Notes under the pieces: model-generated
Told to the model about the DNA's origin: nothing
Database searches by the model: none
Seen by the model: the letters and a program-made list of their open reading frames with translations, nothing else
Translations under genes and position numbers: made by a program
Shown here: in pieces, positions 1 through 6,148 of the stretch
Layout: each line of letters starts with the position of its first letter
Position numbering within the stretch: the first letter of the stretch is position 1
Assembly: GCA_023388935.1 (NCBI GenBank)
Contig: JAEWFG010000113.1
Location: forward strand, 1 to 10,646
Origin: Pseudomonadota bacterium
GTDB taxonomy: Bacteria; Pseudomonadota; Alphaproteobacteria; Rhizobiales; Xanthobacteraceae
DNA: 10,646 bases
Reading direction: 5' to 3'

Positions 1-648
1 GCCGGCAAGCAGGAATACGGCAAGCTGCTGCACGAGGACGTCAAGATCCGCGAGATCCTGCACAAGGAGCTCAAGCAGGCGGCCGTCGCCCGCATCGTGA
101 TCGAGCGTCCGCACAAGAAGTGCCGCGTCACCATCCACTCGGCCCGTCCGGGCGTGGTGATCGGTAAGAAGGGCGCCGACATCGACAAGCTTCGCAAGAA
201 GGTTGCGGACATCACCTCGTCCGACGTCGTCATCAACATCGTCGAAATCCGCAAGCCGGAGCTCGATGCGACGCTGGTGGCGGAGTCGATCGCGCAGCAG
301 CTCGAGCGCCGCGTGGCGTTCCGGCGTGCCATGAAGCGCGCCGTTCAGTCGGCGATGCGTCTCGGCGCGGAAGGCATCCGCATCAACTGCTCGGGTCGTC
401 TGGGCGGTGCGGAAATCGCGCGCATGGAGTGGTACCGCGAAGGTCGCGTGCCGCTGCACACGCTGCGCGCGGACATCGACTACGGCGTTGCGACCGCGTT
501 CACGACCTTCGGCACCTGCGGTGTTAAGGTCTGGATCTTCAAGGGTGAGATCCTCGAGCACGATCCGATGGCCCAGGACAAGAGAATGGCCGAAGGCGAG
601 ACTGGCGGTGGTGATCGCGGCCGGCAGCGCCGTGACGCTGCGGCCTGA
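1..648 (+). CDS. rpsC: 30S ribosomal protein S3, 5'-truncated by window edge
   Basis: S3 sits on the head of the small ribosomal subunit at the mRNA entry channel. The reading frame is open from base 1 (first residues AGKQEYGKLLHEDVKIRE) to the TGA at 646-648, giving 215 visible residues. The KH-domain GxxG loop is seen as VVIGKKGADIDKL around visible residues 52-64, followed by the C-terminal S3 domain (CSGRLGGAEIARMEWYREGR, then the DIDYG and KVWIFKGE segments). The tail is short, Gly/Arg/Glu-rich (GETGGGDRGRQRRDAAA). From the family length about 23 N-terminal residues lie upstream of the window. A methionine at base 97 is internal, because S3-like sequence continues upstream of it without a stop. 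It is followed after 32 nt by rplP, as in the S10 operon of most bacteria. Confidence 0.98.
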   Translation, partial: AGKQEYGKLLHEDVKIREILHKELKQAAVARIVIERPHKKCRVTIHSARPGVVIGKKGADIDKLRKKVADITSSDVVINIVEIRKPELDATLVAESIAQQLERRVAFRRAMKRAVQSAMRLGAEGIRINCSGRLGGAEIARMEWYREGRVPLHTLRADIDYGVATAFTTFGTCGVKVWIFKGEILEHDPMAQDKRMAEGETGGGDRGRQRRDAAA

Positions 649-680
649 CGCCAGCACAGAGAATTTGAGGGCTTGAAGCC

Positions 681-1094
681 ATGATGCAACCTAAGAAAAC
701 GAAGTTCCGGAAGGCGCATAAGGGCCGCATTCACGGCGTTGCGACTTCGGGCGCGACGTTGGCGTTCGGCCAGTTCGGCCTGAAGGCGACCGAGCCTGAG
801 CGCGTCACCGCGCGCCAGATCGAAGCCGCTCGCCGCGCGCTGACCCGCCACATGAAGCGCGCTGGCCGCGTCTGGATCCGCGTGTTCCCGGACGTTCCGG
901 TGTCGAAGAAGCCGGCCGAAGTCCGCATGGGCTCCGGCAAGGGTTCGCCGGAATTGTGGGTCGCGCGCGTCAAGCCGGGCCGGGTGCTGTTCGAGATCGA
1001 CGGCGTCAACACCCAGACGGCGCGTGAGGCGCTGACCCTGGCGGCAGCCAAGCTGCCGATCAAGACGCGCTTCGTCGAGCGCATTGCGGAGTAA
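681..1094 (+). CDS. rplP: 50S ribosomal protein L16
   Basis: L16 binds 23S rRNA near the A-site and the elongation factor binding region, and is needed late in 50S assembly. The 137-residue product is full length for the family. It starts MMQPKKTKFRKAHKGR, matching the family N-terminus M-x-QPK-x-TKFRK, so the first of the two adjacent ATGs (681) is chosen. The L16 core is seen as WIRVFPDVPVSKKPAEVRMG followed by GKGSPELWVARVKPG. The SD-like GAGG at 667-670 lies 10 nt before the start. A small stem, GGCT-TGA-AGCC (670-680), ends right at the ATG and could partly mask the initiation site (inference). The stop codon TAA overlaps a possible but disfavoured upstream start of rpmC. Confidence 0.98.
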   Translation: MMQPKKTKFRKAHKGRIHGVATSGATLAFGQFGLKATEPERVTARQIEAARRALTRHMKRAGRVWIRVFPDVPVSKKPAEVRMGSGKGSPELWVARVKPGRVLFEIDGVNTQTAREALTLAAAKLPIKTRFVERIAE

Positions 1095-1099
1095 TGGCC

Positions 1100-1306
1100 A
1101 TGGCCCAGATGAAGATCGAAGACATCCGCGCGATGAGCCCCGATCAGCAGGATGATGCCATCCTGAACCTGAAGAAGGAGCGCTTCAACCTGCGCTTCCA
1201 ACGTGCCACCGGGCAGCTCGAGAATACCTCGCGCCTGCGCGAGGCTCGCCGTGACATCGCCCGGATCAAGACTGTCGCCGCGCAAAAGCGCGCGAAGAAG
1301 AAATAA
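1100..1306 (+). CDS. rpmC: 50S ribosomal protein L29
   Basis: L29 is a small two-helix protein next to the peptide exit tunnel, close to L23, where nascent-chain factors dock. The 68-residue product reads MAQMKIEDIRAMSPDQQ and carries the family signature region (KKERFNLRFQRATGQLENTS, then RLREARRDIARIKT). Two in-frame ATGs compete. The one at 1094 overlaps the rplP stop (TAATG) but is only 2 nt from GGAG at 1088-1091. The one at 1100 is 8 nt from the same GGAG and gives the usual N-terminus, so 1100 is preferred. Using 1094 would add Met-Ala. Because the SD lies inside the end of rplP, translation of the two genes is probably coupled. Confidence 0.96.
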   Translation: MAQMKIEDIRAMSPDQQDDAILNLKKERFNLRFQRATGQLENTSRLREARRDIARIKTVAAQKRAKKK

Positions 1307-1319
1307 GAGGCTTACGAAG

Positions 1320-1568
1320 ATGCCGAAACGTACTTTGCAGGGCGTGGTCGTCAGCGACAAGCAAGCCAAGACCATCGTGGTGCGCGTTGATCGCCGCTTC
1401 ACGCACCCGCTCTACAAGAAGACGATCCGCCGTTCGAAGAACTATCATGCGCACGACGAGAGCAACGAGTTCAAGCCGGGCGATATGGTGTGGATCGAGG
1501 AAACGAAGCCGATTTCCAAGCTGAAGCGCTGGGTCGTGATCCGGGGCGAACGCAAGAAAAGCGCCTGA
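1320..1568 (+). CDS. rpsQ: 30S ribosomal protein S17
   Basis: S17 is a primary 16S rRNA binding protein of the OB-fold type in the body of the 30S subunit. The 82-residue product starts MPKRTLQGVVVSDKQAKTIV and includes the conserved stretch RRFTHPLYKKTIRRSKNYHA and the signature GDMVWIEETKPISKLKRW. The start at 1320 is set by the family N-terminus and by GAGG at 1307-1310, which follows the rpmC stop and lies 9 nt before the ATG. The frame is open further upstream to 1203, but that part overlaps rpmC in another frame and is not conserved S17 sequence. It is the last gene before an 84-nt structured spacer, the position where the E. coli S10 operon ends. Confidence 0.98.
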   Translation: MPKRTLQGVVVSDKQAKTIVVRVDRRFTHPLYKKTIRRSKNYHAHDESNEFKPGDMVWIEETKPISKLKRWVVIRGERKKSA

Positions 1569-1652
1569 TCTGTTGGCTTTAGCCGACTGACTTCAGGGAA
1601 ATGTTGAGCGCCGGCTGGGCTGGCGCAAAGAGAAAGAGGACGAGGTGCATCA
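1569..1652 (+). promoter_or_regulatory. rpsQ-rplN spacer with two tandem hairpins (S10/spc junction)
   Basis: The spacer holds two stem-loops. The first is TTGGC-TTTA-GCCGA (1573-1586), five pairs including one U-G. The second is GCGCCGGC-TGG-GCTGGCGC (1608-1626), eight pairs including one G-U, with a 3-nt loop. Neither is followed by a T run, so they are not canonical intrinsic terminators. In E. coli the S10 and spc operons meet here, and S8 controls its own operon by binding the rplX-rplE region, so a control role is possible but unproved. I see no convincing -35/-10 pair. GAGG at 1642-1645 serves as SD for rplN. Confidence 0.5.
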
Positions 1653-2021
1653 ATGATTCAGATGCAGACCAACCTCGACGTGGCCGACAATTCTGGCGCA
1701 CGCCGTGTCATGTGTATCAAGGTGCTCGGGGGCTCGAAGCGCCGCTACGCCACGATCGGCGACATCATTGTCGTGTCGATCAAGGAAGCGATTCCGCGTG
1801 GCAAGGTGAAGAAGGGCGACGTGATGAAGGCCGTCGTGGTGCGCGTCCGCAAGGACATCCGCCGTGCCGACGGTTCGGTCATCCGTTTCGACCGCAACGC
1901 AGCCGTCCTGATCAACAACCAGTCCGAGCCGGTCGGCACCCGTATTTTCGGGCCCGTGCCGCGCGAGCTGCGCGCCAAGAACCACATGAAGATTATTTCG
2001 CTCGCGCCGGAGGTGCTGTGA
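1653..2021 (+). CDS. rplN: 50S ribosomal protein L14
   Basis: L14 sits at the subunit interface of the 50S particle, contacts 16S rRNA, and is the docking site of the silencing factor RsfS in many bacteria. The 122-residue product is the standard length: MIQMQTNLDVADNSGARR at the N-terminus, then VVRVRKDIRRADGSVIRF, FDRNAAVLINNQSEPVGTRI and IFGPVPRELRAKNHMKIISL, which are family hallmarks. GAGG at 1642-1645 lies 7 nt before the ATG. The TGA stop (2019-2021) shares its last base with the rplX ATG, so translation of the two is very likely coupled. This is the first gene of the spc-type block. Confidence 0.99.
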   Translation: MIQMQTNLDVADNSGARRVMCIKVLGGSKRRYATIGDIIVVSIKEAIPRGKVKKGDVMKAVVVRVRKDIRRADGSVIRFDRNAAVLINNQSEPVGTRIFGPVPRELRAKNHMKIISLAPEVL

Positions 2022-2327
2022 TGGCTGCGAAGATCCGCAAGGGCGACAAGGTCGTCGTGCTGACCGGTCGCGACAAGGGTCGCACCGGCGAGGTGTTCGA
2101 GGTGCGCCCCGACGCCGGCACGGCGCTCGTGCGCGGCATCAATATGGTCAAGCGTCACCAGAAGCAGACGCAGGCCCAGGAGGGCGGCATCATCTCGAAG
2201 GAGGCGCCGATCCAACTGTCCAACATCGCGTATGTCGGTAAGGACGGAAAGCCGACCCGCGTCGGATTCAAGATTCTGGCGGACGGCAAGAAGGTCCGCA
2301 TCGCCAAGAGCTCGGGAGCTGAGATCG

Positions 2328-2335
<8 letters not shown>
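2021..2335 (+). CDS. rplX: 50S ribosomal protein L24
   Basis: L24 starts 50S assembly by binding the 5' end of 23S rRNA and lies beside the tunnel exit. The 104-residue product begins MAAKIRKGDKVVVLTGRDKG, a KOW motif (residues about 4-31), followed by INMVKRHQK and the typical GGIISKEAPIQLSNIAYV and PTRVGFKILADGKKVRIAK. The start is fixed by the 1-nt overlap with the rplN stop (TGATG). The frame is open far upstream (to 1601), but that part runs antiparallel to no family feature and overlaps rplN. The last 8 nt overlap rplE, so L14, L24 and L5 are probably made in step. Confidence 0.98.
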
Positions 2336-2885
<550 letters not shown>

Positions 2886-2931
2886 GACGCTGACCTAAAG
2901 CCTCTCAAACGCGGATACCCAGGAGCCAAGC

Positions 2932-3237
2932 ATGGCAAAGAAGAGTTCAGTCGAGAAGAACAACCGGCGCAAGCGGATGGTGAAGAACGCCGCCCCCAAG
3001 CGCGAACGGTTGAAGGCGATCATCGCCGACAAGACGCTGCCGATGGAAGAGCGGTTCGCCGCGACGTTGAAGCTCGCGGAAATGCCGCGCAACTCGTCGG
3101 CCACCCGCATCCGTCTGCGTTGCGAGCTGTCGGGCCGTCCGCGCTCGAACTATCGCAAGAACAAGCTGTCCCGTATCGCGCTGCGCGAGCTTGGCTCGAA
3201 GGGCATGGTCCCGGGCCTCGTGAAGTCCAGCTGGTAA
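2932..3237 (+). CDS. rpsN: 30S ribosomal protein S14, zinc-free long form
   Basis: S14 sits in the head of the 30S subunit next to S3 and S10. The 101-residue product is the long, zinc-independent type: it begins MAKKSSVEKNNRRKRMVKN and ends with RCELSGRPRSNYRKNKLSRI and KGMVPGLVKSSW. Only one cysteine is present, so the CxxC...CxxC zinc ribbon of the short type is absent. This matters because organisms with a zinc-dependent S14 often keep a second zinc-free copy; here the copy in the main operon is already zinc-free. AGGAG at 2919-2923 precedes the ATG within a 46-nt spacer after rplE. Confidence 0.98.
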   Translation: MAKKSSVEKNNRRKRMVKNAAPKRERLKAIIADKTLPMEERFAATLKLAEMPRNSSATRIRLRCELSGRPRSNYRKNKLSRIALRELGSKGMVPGLVKSSW

Positions 3238-3251
3238 GGAGGGTCGTTTAG

Positions 3252-3650
3252 ATGTCTACGCACGATCCAATCAGCGATCTGATCACCCGCATCCGCAACG
3301 CGCAGATGCGCTCCAAGACCAAGGTCTCCACGCCTGGCTCGAAGATGCGCGAGAACGTGCTCGAGGTGCTGAAGTCCGAGGGCTACATCCGCGGCTACGC
3401 CACCCTGGAGCATTCCTCGGGCCGCAGCGAGATCGAGATCGAGCTGAAGTATTTCGACGGCGAGCCCGTCATCCGCGAGATCGAACGTGTCTCCAAGCCC
3501 GGGCGTCGCGTCTACGCCTCGGTGAAGAACCTGCCGCGGGTCAACAACGGGCTCGGCATTTCGGTGTTGTCGACGCCGAAGGGGATCATGGCCGACCACA
3601 GCGCGCGCGACGCGAATGTGGGCGGTGAAGTTCTCTTCACGGTGTTCTGA
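3252..3650 (+). CDS. rpsH: 30S ribosomal protein S8
   Basis: S8 is a primary binder of the central domain of 16S rRNA. In E. coli it is also the translational repressor of the spc operon. The 132-residue product begins MSTHDPISDLITRIRNAQMR and ends with the S8 signature region NNGLGISVLSTPKGIMADHS and GGEVLFTVF. The SD is unusually strong: AAGGAGGG at 3236-3243 overlaps the rpsN stop codon and lies 8 nt before the ATG, which suggests efficient reinitiation after rpsN. Whether S8 regulates this operon as in E. coli cannot be told from the window; its E. coli target at the rplX-rplE junction is here an 8-nt gene overlap. Confidence 0.98.
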   Translation: MSTHDPISDLITRIRNAQMRSKTKVSTPGSKMRENVLEVLKSEGYIRGYATLEHSSGRSEIEIELKYFDGEPVIREIERVSKPGRRVYASVKNLPRVNNGLGISVLSTPKGIMADHSARDANVGGEVLFTVF

Positions 3651-3666
3651 GAAGGATTTTTGATCC

Positions 3667-4200
3667 ATGTCACGTGTTGGCAAAAAGCCTGTGGCGGTCC
3701 CGTCGGGTGTTACCGCGACCGTCGATGGGCAGACCGTCAAGATGAAGGGGCCGAAGGGCCAGCTTCAGTTCATCGTCCATGACGACGTCGAGGTGAAGCT
3801 CGAGAACGGCCAGGTCAAGGTCAAGCCTCGGCTCGAGACCAACCGCGCGCGGGCGCTGTACGGCACCGCTCGCGCCCAGGTCGCGAATCTGGTCGAAGGC
3901 GTCACCAAGGGCTTCGAGAAGAAGCTCGAGATCACCGGCGTCGGTTACCGCGCCGCGATGCAGGGCAAGAACCTGCAGCTCGCGCTCGGTTACAGCCACG
4001 ACGTGGTCTATGCGATCCCGGAAGGGATCACGATCACGGTGCCGAAGCCGACCGAAATCACGGTGACGGGCAGCGACGTCCAGCGTGTCGGTCAGGTCGC
4101 GGCCGAAATTCGCGCCTATCGCCCGCCGGAGCCCTACAAGGGCAAGGGCGTGAAGTATGCTGGCGAATTCATCTTCCGCAAGCAAGGCAAGAAGAAGTAA
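3667..4200 (+). CDS. rplF: 50S ribosomal protein L6
   Basis: L6 lies near the sarcin-ricin loop and the factor binding site of the 50S subunit. The 177-residue product is full length, starting MSRVGKKPVAVPSGV. It has the two-repeat L6 architecture: a first domain to about residue 80 (TVKMKGPKGQLQF) and a second with KGFEKKLEITGVGYRAAMQG. The C-terminal signature VGQVAAEIRAYRPPEPYKGK is followed by GVKYAGEFIFRKQGKKK. A GAAGGA at the rpsH end serves as SD across a 16-nt spacer, and rplR follows after 11 nt, all fitting one polycistronic unit. Confidence 0.99.
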   Translation: MSRVGKKPVAVPSGVTATVDGQTVKMKGPKGQLQFIVHDDVEVKLENGQVKVKPRLETNRARALYGTARAQVANLVEGVTKGFEKKLEITGVGYRAAMQGKNLQLALGYSHDVVYAIPEGITITVPKPTEITVTGSDVQRVGQVAAEIRAYRPPEPYKGKGVKYAGEFIFRKQGKKK

Positions 4201-4211
4201 CGGAGCCGGTC

Positions 4212-4574
4212 ATGTCGAAAGCCAAGGTTACGAATGCCCGGCGCAAGCGGAGTGTGCGGCTGAAGCTGCGCCGCTCCGGTGGCGGCCGTCCGCGCCTGTC
4301 CGTATTCCGCTCGTCGAAGCACATCTACGCCCAGGTCATCGACGACCTGAAGGGCGAGACGCTGGCCTCGGCCTCCTCGCTCGAGAAGTCGATGCGCGAC
4401 GGTGGCAAGACCGGCGCCGACATCGATGCGGCGAAGGCGGTCGGCAAGCTGCTGGCCGAGCGCGCTGCGGAGAAGGGCGTCAAGGAAGTCGTGTTCGATC
4501 GCGGCAGCTACCTCTATCACGGGCGCGTCAAGGCTCTTGCCGACGCTGCGCGTGAGAGCGGGCTGAGCTTCTAA
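4212..4574 (+). CDS. rplR: 50S ribosomal protein L18
   Basis: L18 binds 5S rRNA together with L5 and L25-type proteins in the central protuberance. The 120-residue product starts with a basic tail (MSKAKVTNARRKRSVRLKLR), followed by RPRLSVFRSSKHIYAQVIDD, a helix region with GADIDAAKAVGKLLAERAAE, and the family ending VVFDRGSYLYHGRVKALADA. The SD CGGAG lies in the 11-nt gap after rplF. It is followed by a 47-nt spacer with a small GNRA-loop hairpin before rpsE. Confidence 0.98.
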   Translation: MSKAKVTNARRKRSVRLKLRRSGGGRPRLSVFRSSKHIYAQVIDDLKGETLASASSLEKSMRDGGKTGADIDAAKAVGKLLAERAAEKGVKEVVFDRGSYLYHGRVKALADAARESGLSF

Positions 4575-4589
4575 CAGAATTTGAGGATT

Positions 4590-4603
4590 GAGGCGTAAGC
4601 CTC
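4590..4603 (+). promoter_or_regulatory. GNRA-capped hairpin upstream of rpsE
   Basis: GAGGC-GTAA-GCCTC forms five perfect pairs closed by GUAA, a stable GNRA tetraloop. It lies in the 47-nt rplR-rpsE spacer, 18 nt before the rpsE ATG and just upstream of the SD AAGGA at 4606-4610. It could keep the SD exposed or act as a protein or RNA contact; the function is not known from sequence. Confidence 0.45.
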
Positions 4604-4621
4604 TGAAGGATTGGAAAAACC

Positions 4622-5218
4622 ATGGCAGCTGAACGCGAACAACGTGGTGGACGCGATCAACGCGGCGGCGGACGTGAACGCAGGGAGCGCGAGGAGCGCG
4701 ACAGCGAGTTCGTCGACAAGCTCGTCCACATCAATCGCGTGGCCAAGGTCGTCAAGGGCGGCAAGCGCTTCGGTTTCGCAGCGCTGGTCGTGATCGGCGA
4801 CCAGAAGGGCCGCGCCGGCTTCGGTCACGGCAAGGCGCGCGAAGTGCCTGAGGCGATCCGCAAGGCAACCGAGTCCGCAAAGCGCAACCTGACCCGGGTG
4901 TCGCTGCGCGAAGGCCGCACGCTGCATCACGACATCGCCGGCCGTCATGGCGCGGGCCGTGTCTACCTGCGTGCAGCTCCGGCCGGTACCGGCATCATCG
5001 CCGGCGGCCCGATGCGCGCCGTGTTCGAGACGCTCGGCGTCCAGGACGTGGTCGCCAAGTCGATCGGCTCGTCGAACCCGTACAACATGGTGCGCGCGAC
5101 TTTCGACGCGCTGAAGCACCAGGATTCGCCGCGTTCGGTCGCAGCCCGCCGCAACATCAAGGTGTCCACCCTGCAGTCCCGTCGTATCGGCGGCGATGCC
5201 GAGGCGGCTGCCGACTAA
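4622..5218 (+). CDS. rpsE: 30S ribosomal protein S5
   Basis: S5 lies at the mRNA entry channel, acts with S3 and S4 in unwinding mRNA, and affects decoding fidelity. The 198-residue product has an N-terminal low-complexity extension (residues 2-29) rich in Arg, Gly and Glu (REQRGGRDQRGGGRERRERE). The dsRNA-binding-like S5 domain follows (FVDKLVHINRVAKVVKGGKR, FGFAALVVIGDQKGRAGFGH), then the C-terminal domain (APAGTGIIAGGPMRAVFETL, SSNPYNMVRATFDAL). The start at 4622 gives the whole extension. AAGGA at 4606-4610 is 11 nt upstream, a slightly long but usable distance. Similar basic extensions occur in alphaproteobacterial S5 (family knowledge). Confidence 0.98.
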   Translation: MAAEREQRGGRDQRGGGRERREREERDSEFVDKLVHINRVAKVVKGGKRFGFAALVVIGDQKGRAGFGHGKAREVPEAIRKATESAKRNLTRVSLREGRTLHHDIAGRHGAGRVYLRAAPAGTGIIAGGPMRAVFETLGVQDVVAKSIGSSNPYNMVRATFDALKHQDSPRSVAARRNIKVSTLQSRRIGGDAEAAAD

Positions 5219-5243
5219 CGGAAGCTTTTCGGAGTAGACTCCC

Positions 5244-5438
5244 ATGGCCAAGGCCGCAAAGACGATCAAGGTTGAGCAGACCGGCAGCGGGATTCGCCGC
5301 CATCACTCGCAGCGTTCGACGCTGATCGGGCTCAAGCTCAACAAGATCGGCCGCACCAGCGTACTGCCGGACACCCCGGCGGTCCGCGGCATGATCGAGA
5401 AGGTTCACCATCTCGTTCGCATCGTCGACGAGAAGTAA
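5244..5438 (+). CDS. rpmD: 50S ribosomal protein L30
   Basis: L30 is a small protein of the 50S subunit that is missing in some bacterial groups. The 64-residue product reads MAKAAKTIKVEQTGSGIRRH, followed by the L30 core STLIGLKLNKIGRTSVLPDT and PAVRGMIEKVHHLVRIVDE. The SD GGAG (5231-5234) is 9 nt from the ATG and can pair with CTCC at 5239-5242 across a TAGA loop, a mini-hairpin that would hide the SD; this may lower initiation unless ribosomes arrive from rpsE 25 nt upstream (inference). A 75-nt spacer with a palindromic repeat follows. Confidence 0.98.
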   Translation: MAKAAKTIKVEQTGSGIRRHHSQRSTLIGLKLNKIGRTSVLPDTPAVRGMIEKVHHLVRIVDEK

Positions 5439-5444
5439 GCAAGG

Positions 5445-5493
5445 GCGCATGATCCCGAAGAGTCGATACCGCTTTTCGGTGAAGATTGTGCGC
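5445..5493 (+). repeat. Degenerate palindromic intergenic repeat in rpmD-rplO spacer
   Basis: Left arm GCGCATGATC (5445-5454) plus CCGAAGAG (5455-5462); right arm CTTTTCGG (5472-5479) plus GATTGTGCGC (5484-5493). The arms pair over 18 positions, 15 Watson-Crick and three G-U, with one 4-nt bulge (5480-5483) and a 9-nt loop. The core GCGCATGATC...CGAAAAG resembles a palindrome I know as very common between genes in Bradyrhizobium and relatives; this copy is worn. Its right flank (AAGAAACAAGGAG) supplies the SD of rplO. Confidence 0.7.
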
Positions 5494-5513
5494 AAGAAAC
5501 AAGGAGAAGGGCG

Positions 5514-5999
5514 ATGAAGCTCAGCGATATCGCCGACAACGCCGGTGCACGCAAGAAGCGTATGCGCGTCGGCCGTGGCATCGGTTCGGGCAAGGGCAAG
5601 CAATCCGGCCGCGGCGGCAAGGGCCAGACCGCGCGTTCGGGCGTGCGCATCAAGGGTTTCGAAGGCGGTCAGATGCCGTTGCATCGCCGTCTGCCCAAGC
5701 GCGGCTTCAACAACATCTTCCGCGTCGAGTTCGCCGAGATCAATCTCGACCGGCTCCAGGAAGCGGTCGATGCCAAGAAGATCGACGCCGGCAGCGTCGT
5801 GAACGTCGAGGCCCTGGTGAAGGGCGGCGTGCTGCGCCGCGCCAAGGCCGGCCTGCGGCTGCTCGGCCGCGGCGAGCTCAAGTCCAAGCTCAACATCGAA
5901 GTCCACGGCGCGACGAAGACCGCGATTGCTGCGGTCGAGAAGGCCGGCGGCTCGGTCAAGATCCTCGCGCCTGCCAAGGAAGAAGGCGAGGCGGCGTAA
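5514..5999 (+). CDS. rplO: 50S ribosomal protein L15
   Basis: L15 threads into 23S rRNA with a long basic extension and is needed late in 50S assembly. The 161-residue product starts MKLSDIADNAGARKKRMRVG, then the Gly/Arg/Lys-rich extension (RGIGSGKGKQSGRGGKGQTA, residues about 21-40), then VRIKGFEGGQMPLHRRLPKR and GFNNIFRVEFAEINLDRL. The C-terminal domain carries LGRGELKSKLNIEVHGATKT and AGGSVKILA. AAGGAG at 5501-5506 is 7 nt before the ATG and lies in the flank of the palindromic repeat. It is the last gene of the tightly packed block; a 149-nt spacer with a terminator-like hairpin follows. Confidence 0.99.
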   Translation: MKLSDIADNAGARKKRMRVGRGIGSGKGKQSGRGGKGQTARSGVRIKGFEGGQMPLHRRLPKRGFNNIFRVEFAEINLDRLQEAVDAKKIDAGSVVNVEALVKGGVLRRAKAGLRLLGRGELKSKLNIEVHGATKTAIAAVEKAGGSVKILAPAKEEGEAA

Positions 6000-6012
6000 C
6001 ATCTGCGTCATT

Positions 6013-6034
6013 GGCCCGCAGCTCGCGGGCCTTT
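6013..6034 (+). terminator. Terminator-like or attenuator hairpin between rplO and secY
   Basis: GGCCCGC-AGCTC-GCGGGCC is a perfect 7-bp GC stem (6013-6031) followed directly by TTTA. The T run is only three long, so termination is probably partial. It starts 13 nt after the rplO stop, as expected for an end-of-unit or attenuating signal. Confidence 0.45.
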
Positions 6035-6049
6035 ACGTGTGCGGGACGA

Positions 6050-6079
6050 TGGACTTATCGAAGCCGAGCCCCAGATAAT
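6050..6079 (+). promoter_or_regulatory. Candidate sigma-70-type promoter for secY
   Basis: TGGACT (6050-6055, 4 of 6 to TTGACA) and GATAAT (6074-6079, 5 of 6 to TATAAT) are separated by 18 nt. It lies just after the terminator-like hairpin, an arrangement that would let secY be transcribed apart from the ribosomal protein genes. The predicted leader of about 60 nt contains a small stem GCCCG-GCCG-CGGGC (6100-6113) before the SD GGGAG at 6134-6138. Sequence match only. Confidence 0.35.
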
Positions 6080-6148
6080 GTCCGGCGTCCGCTAAAGTAG
6101 CCCGGCCGCGGGCATGACGGCGCAAAAGGCGGCGGGAGAAAGTCCAAT

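Noticed and set aside
731..1402. Long minus-strand open frames over the ribosomal protein genes (for example 731-1402, 3150-3740, 5157-6011, 6092-6943)
   Set aside because: Typical antisense frames in GC-rich coding DNA. All lie over clearly conserved + strand genes and show no recognisable protein family.
1601..2020. Open frame upstream of rplX in the same frame
   Set aside because: It overlaps rplN in another frame and has no recognisable sequence; the real L24 start is the ATG at 2021 that overlaps the rplN stop.
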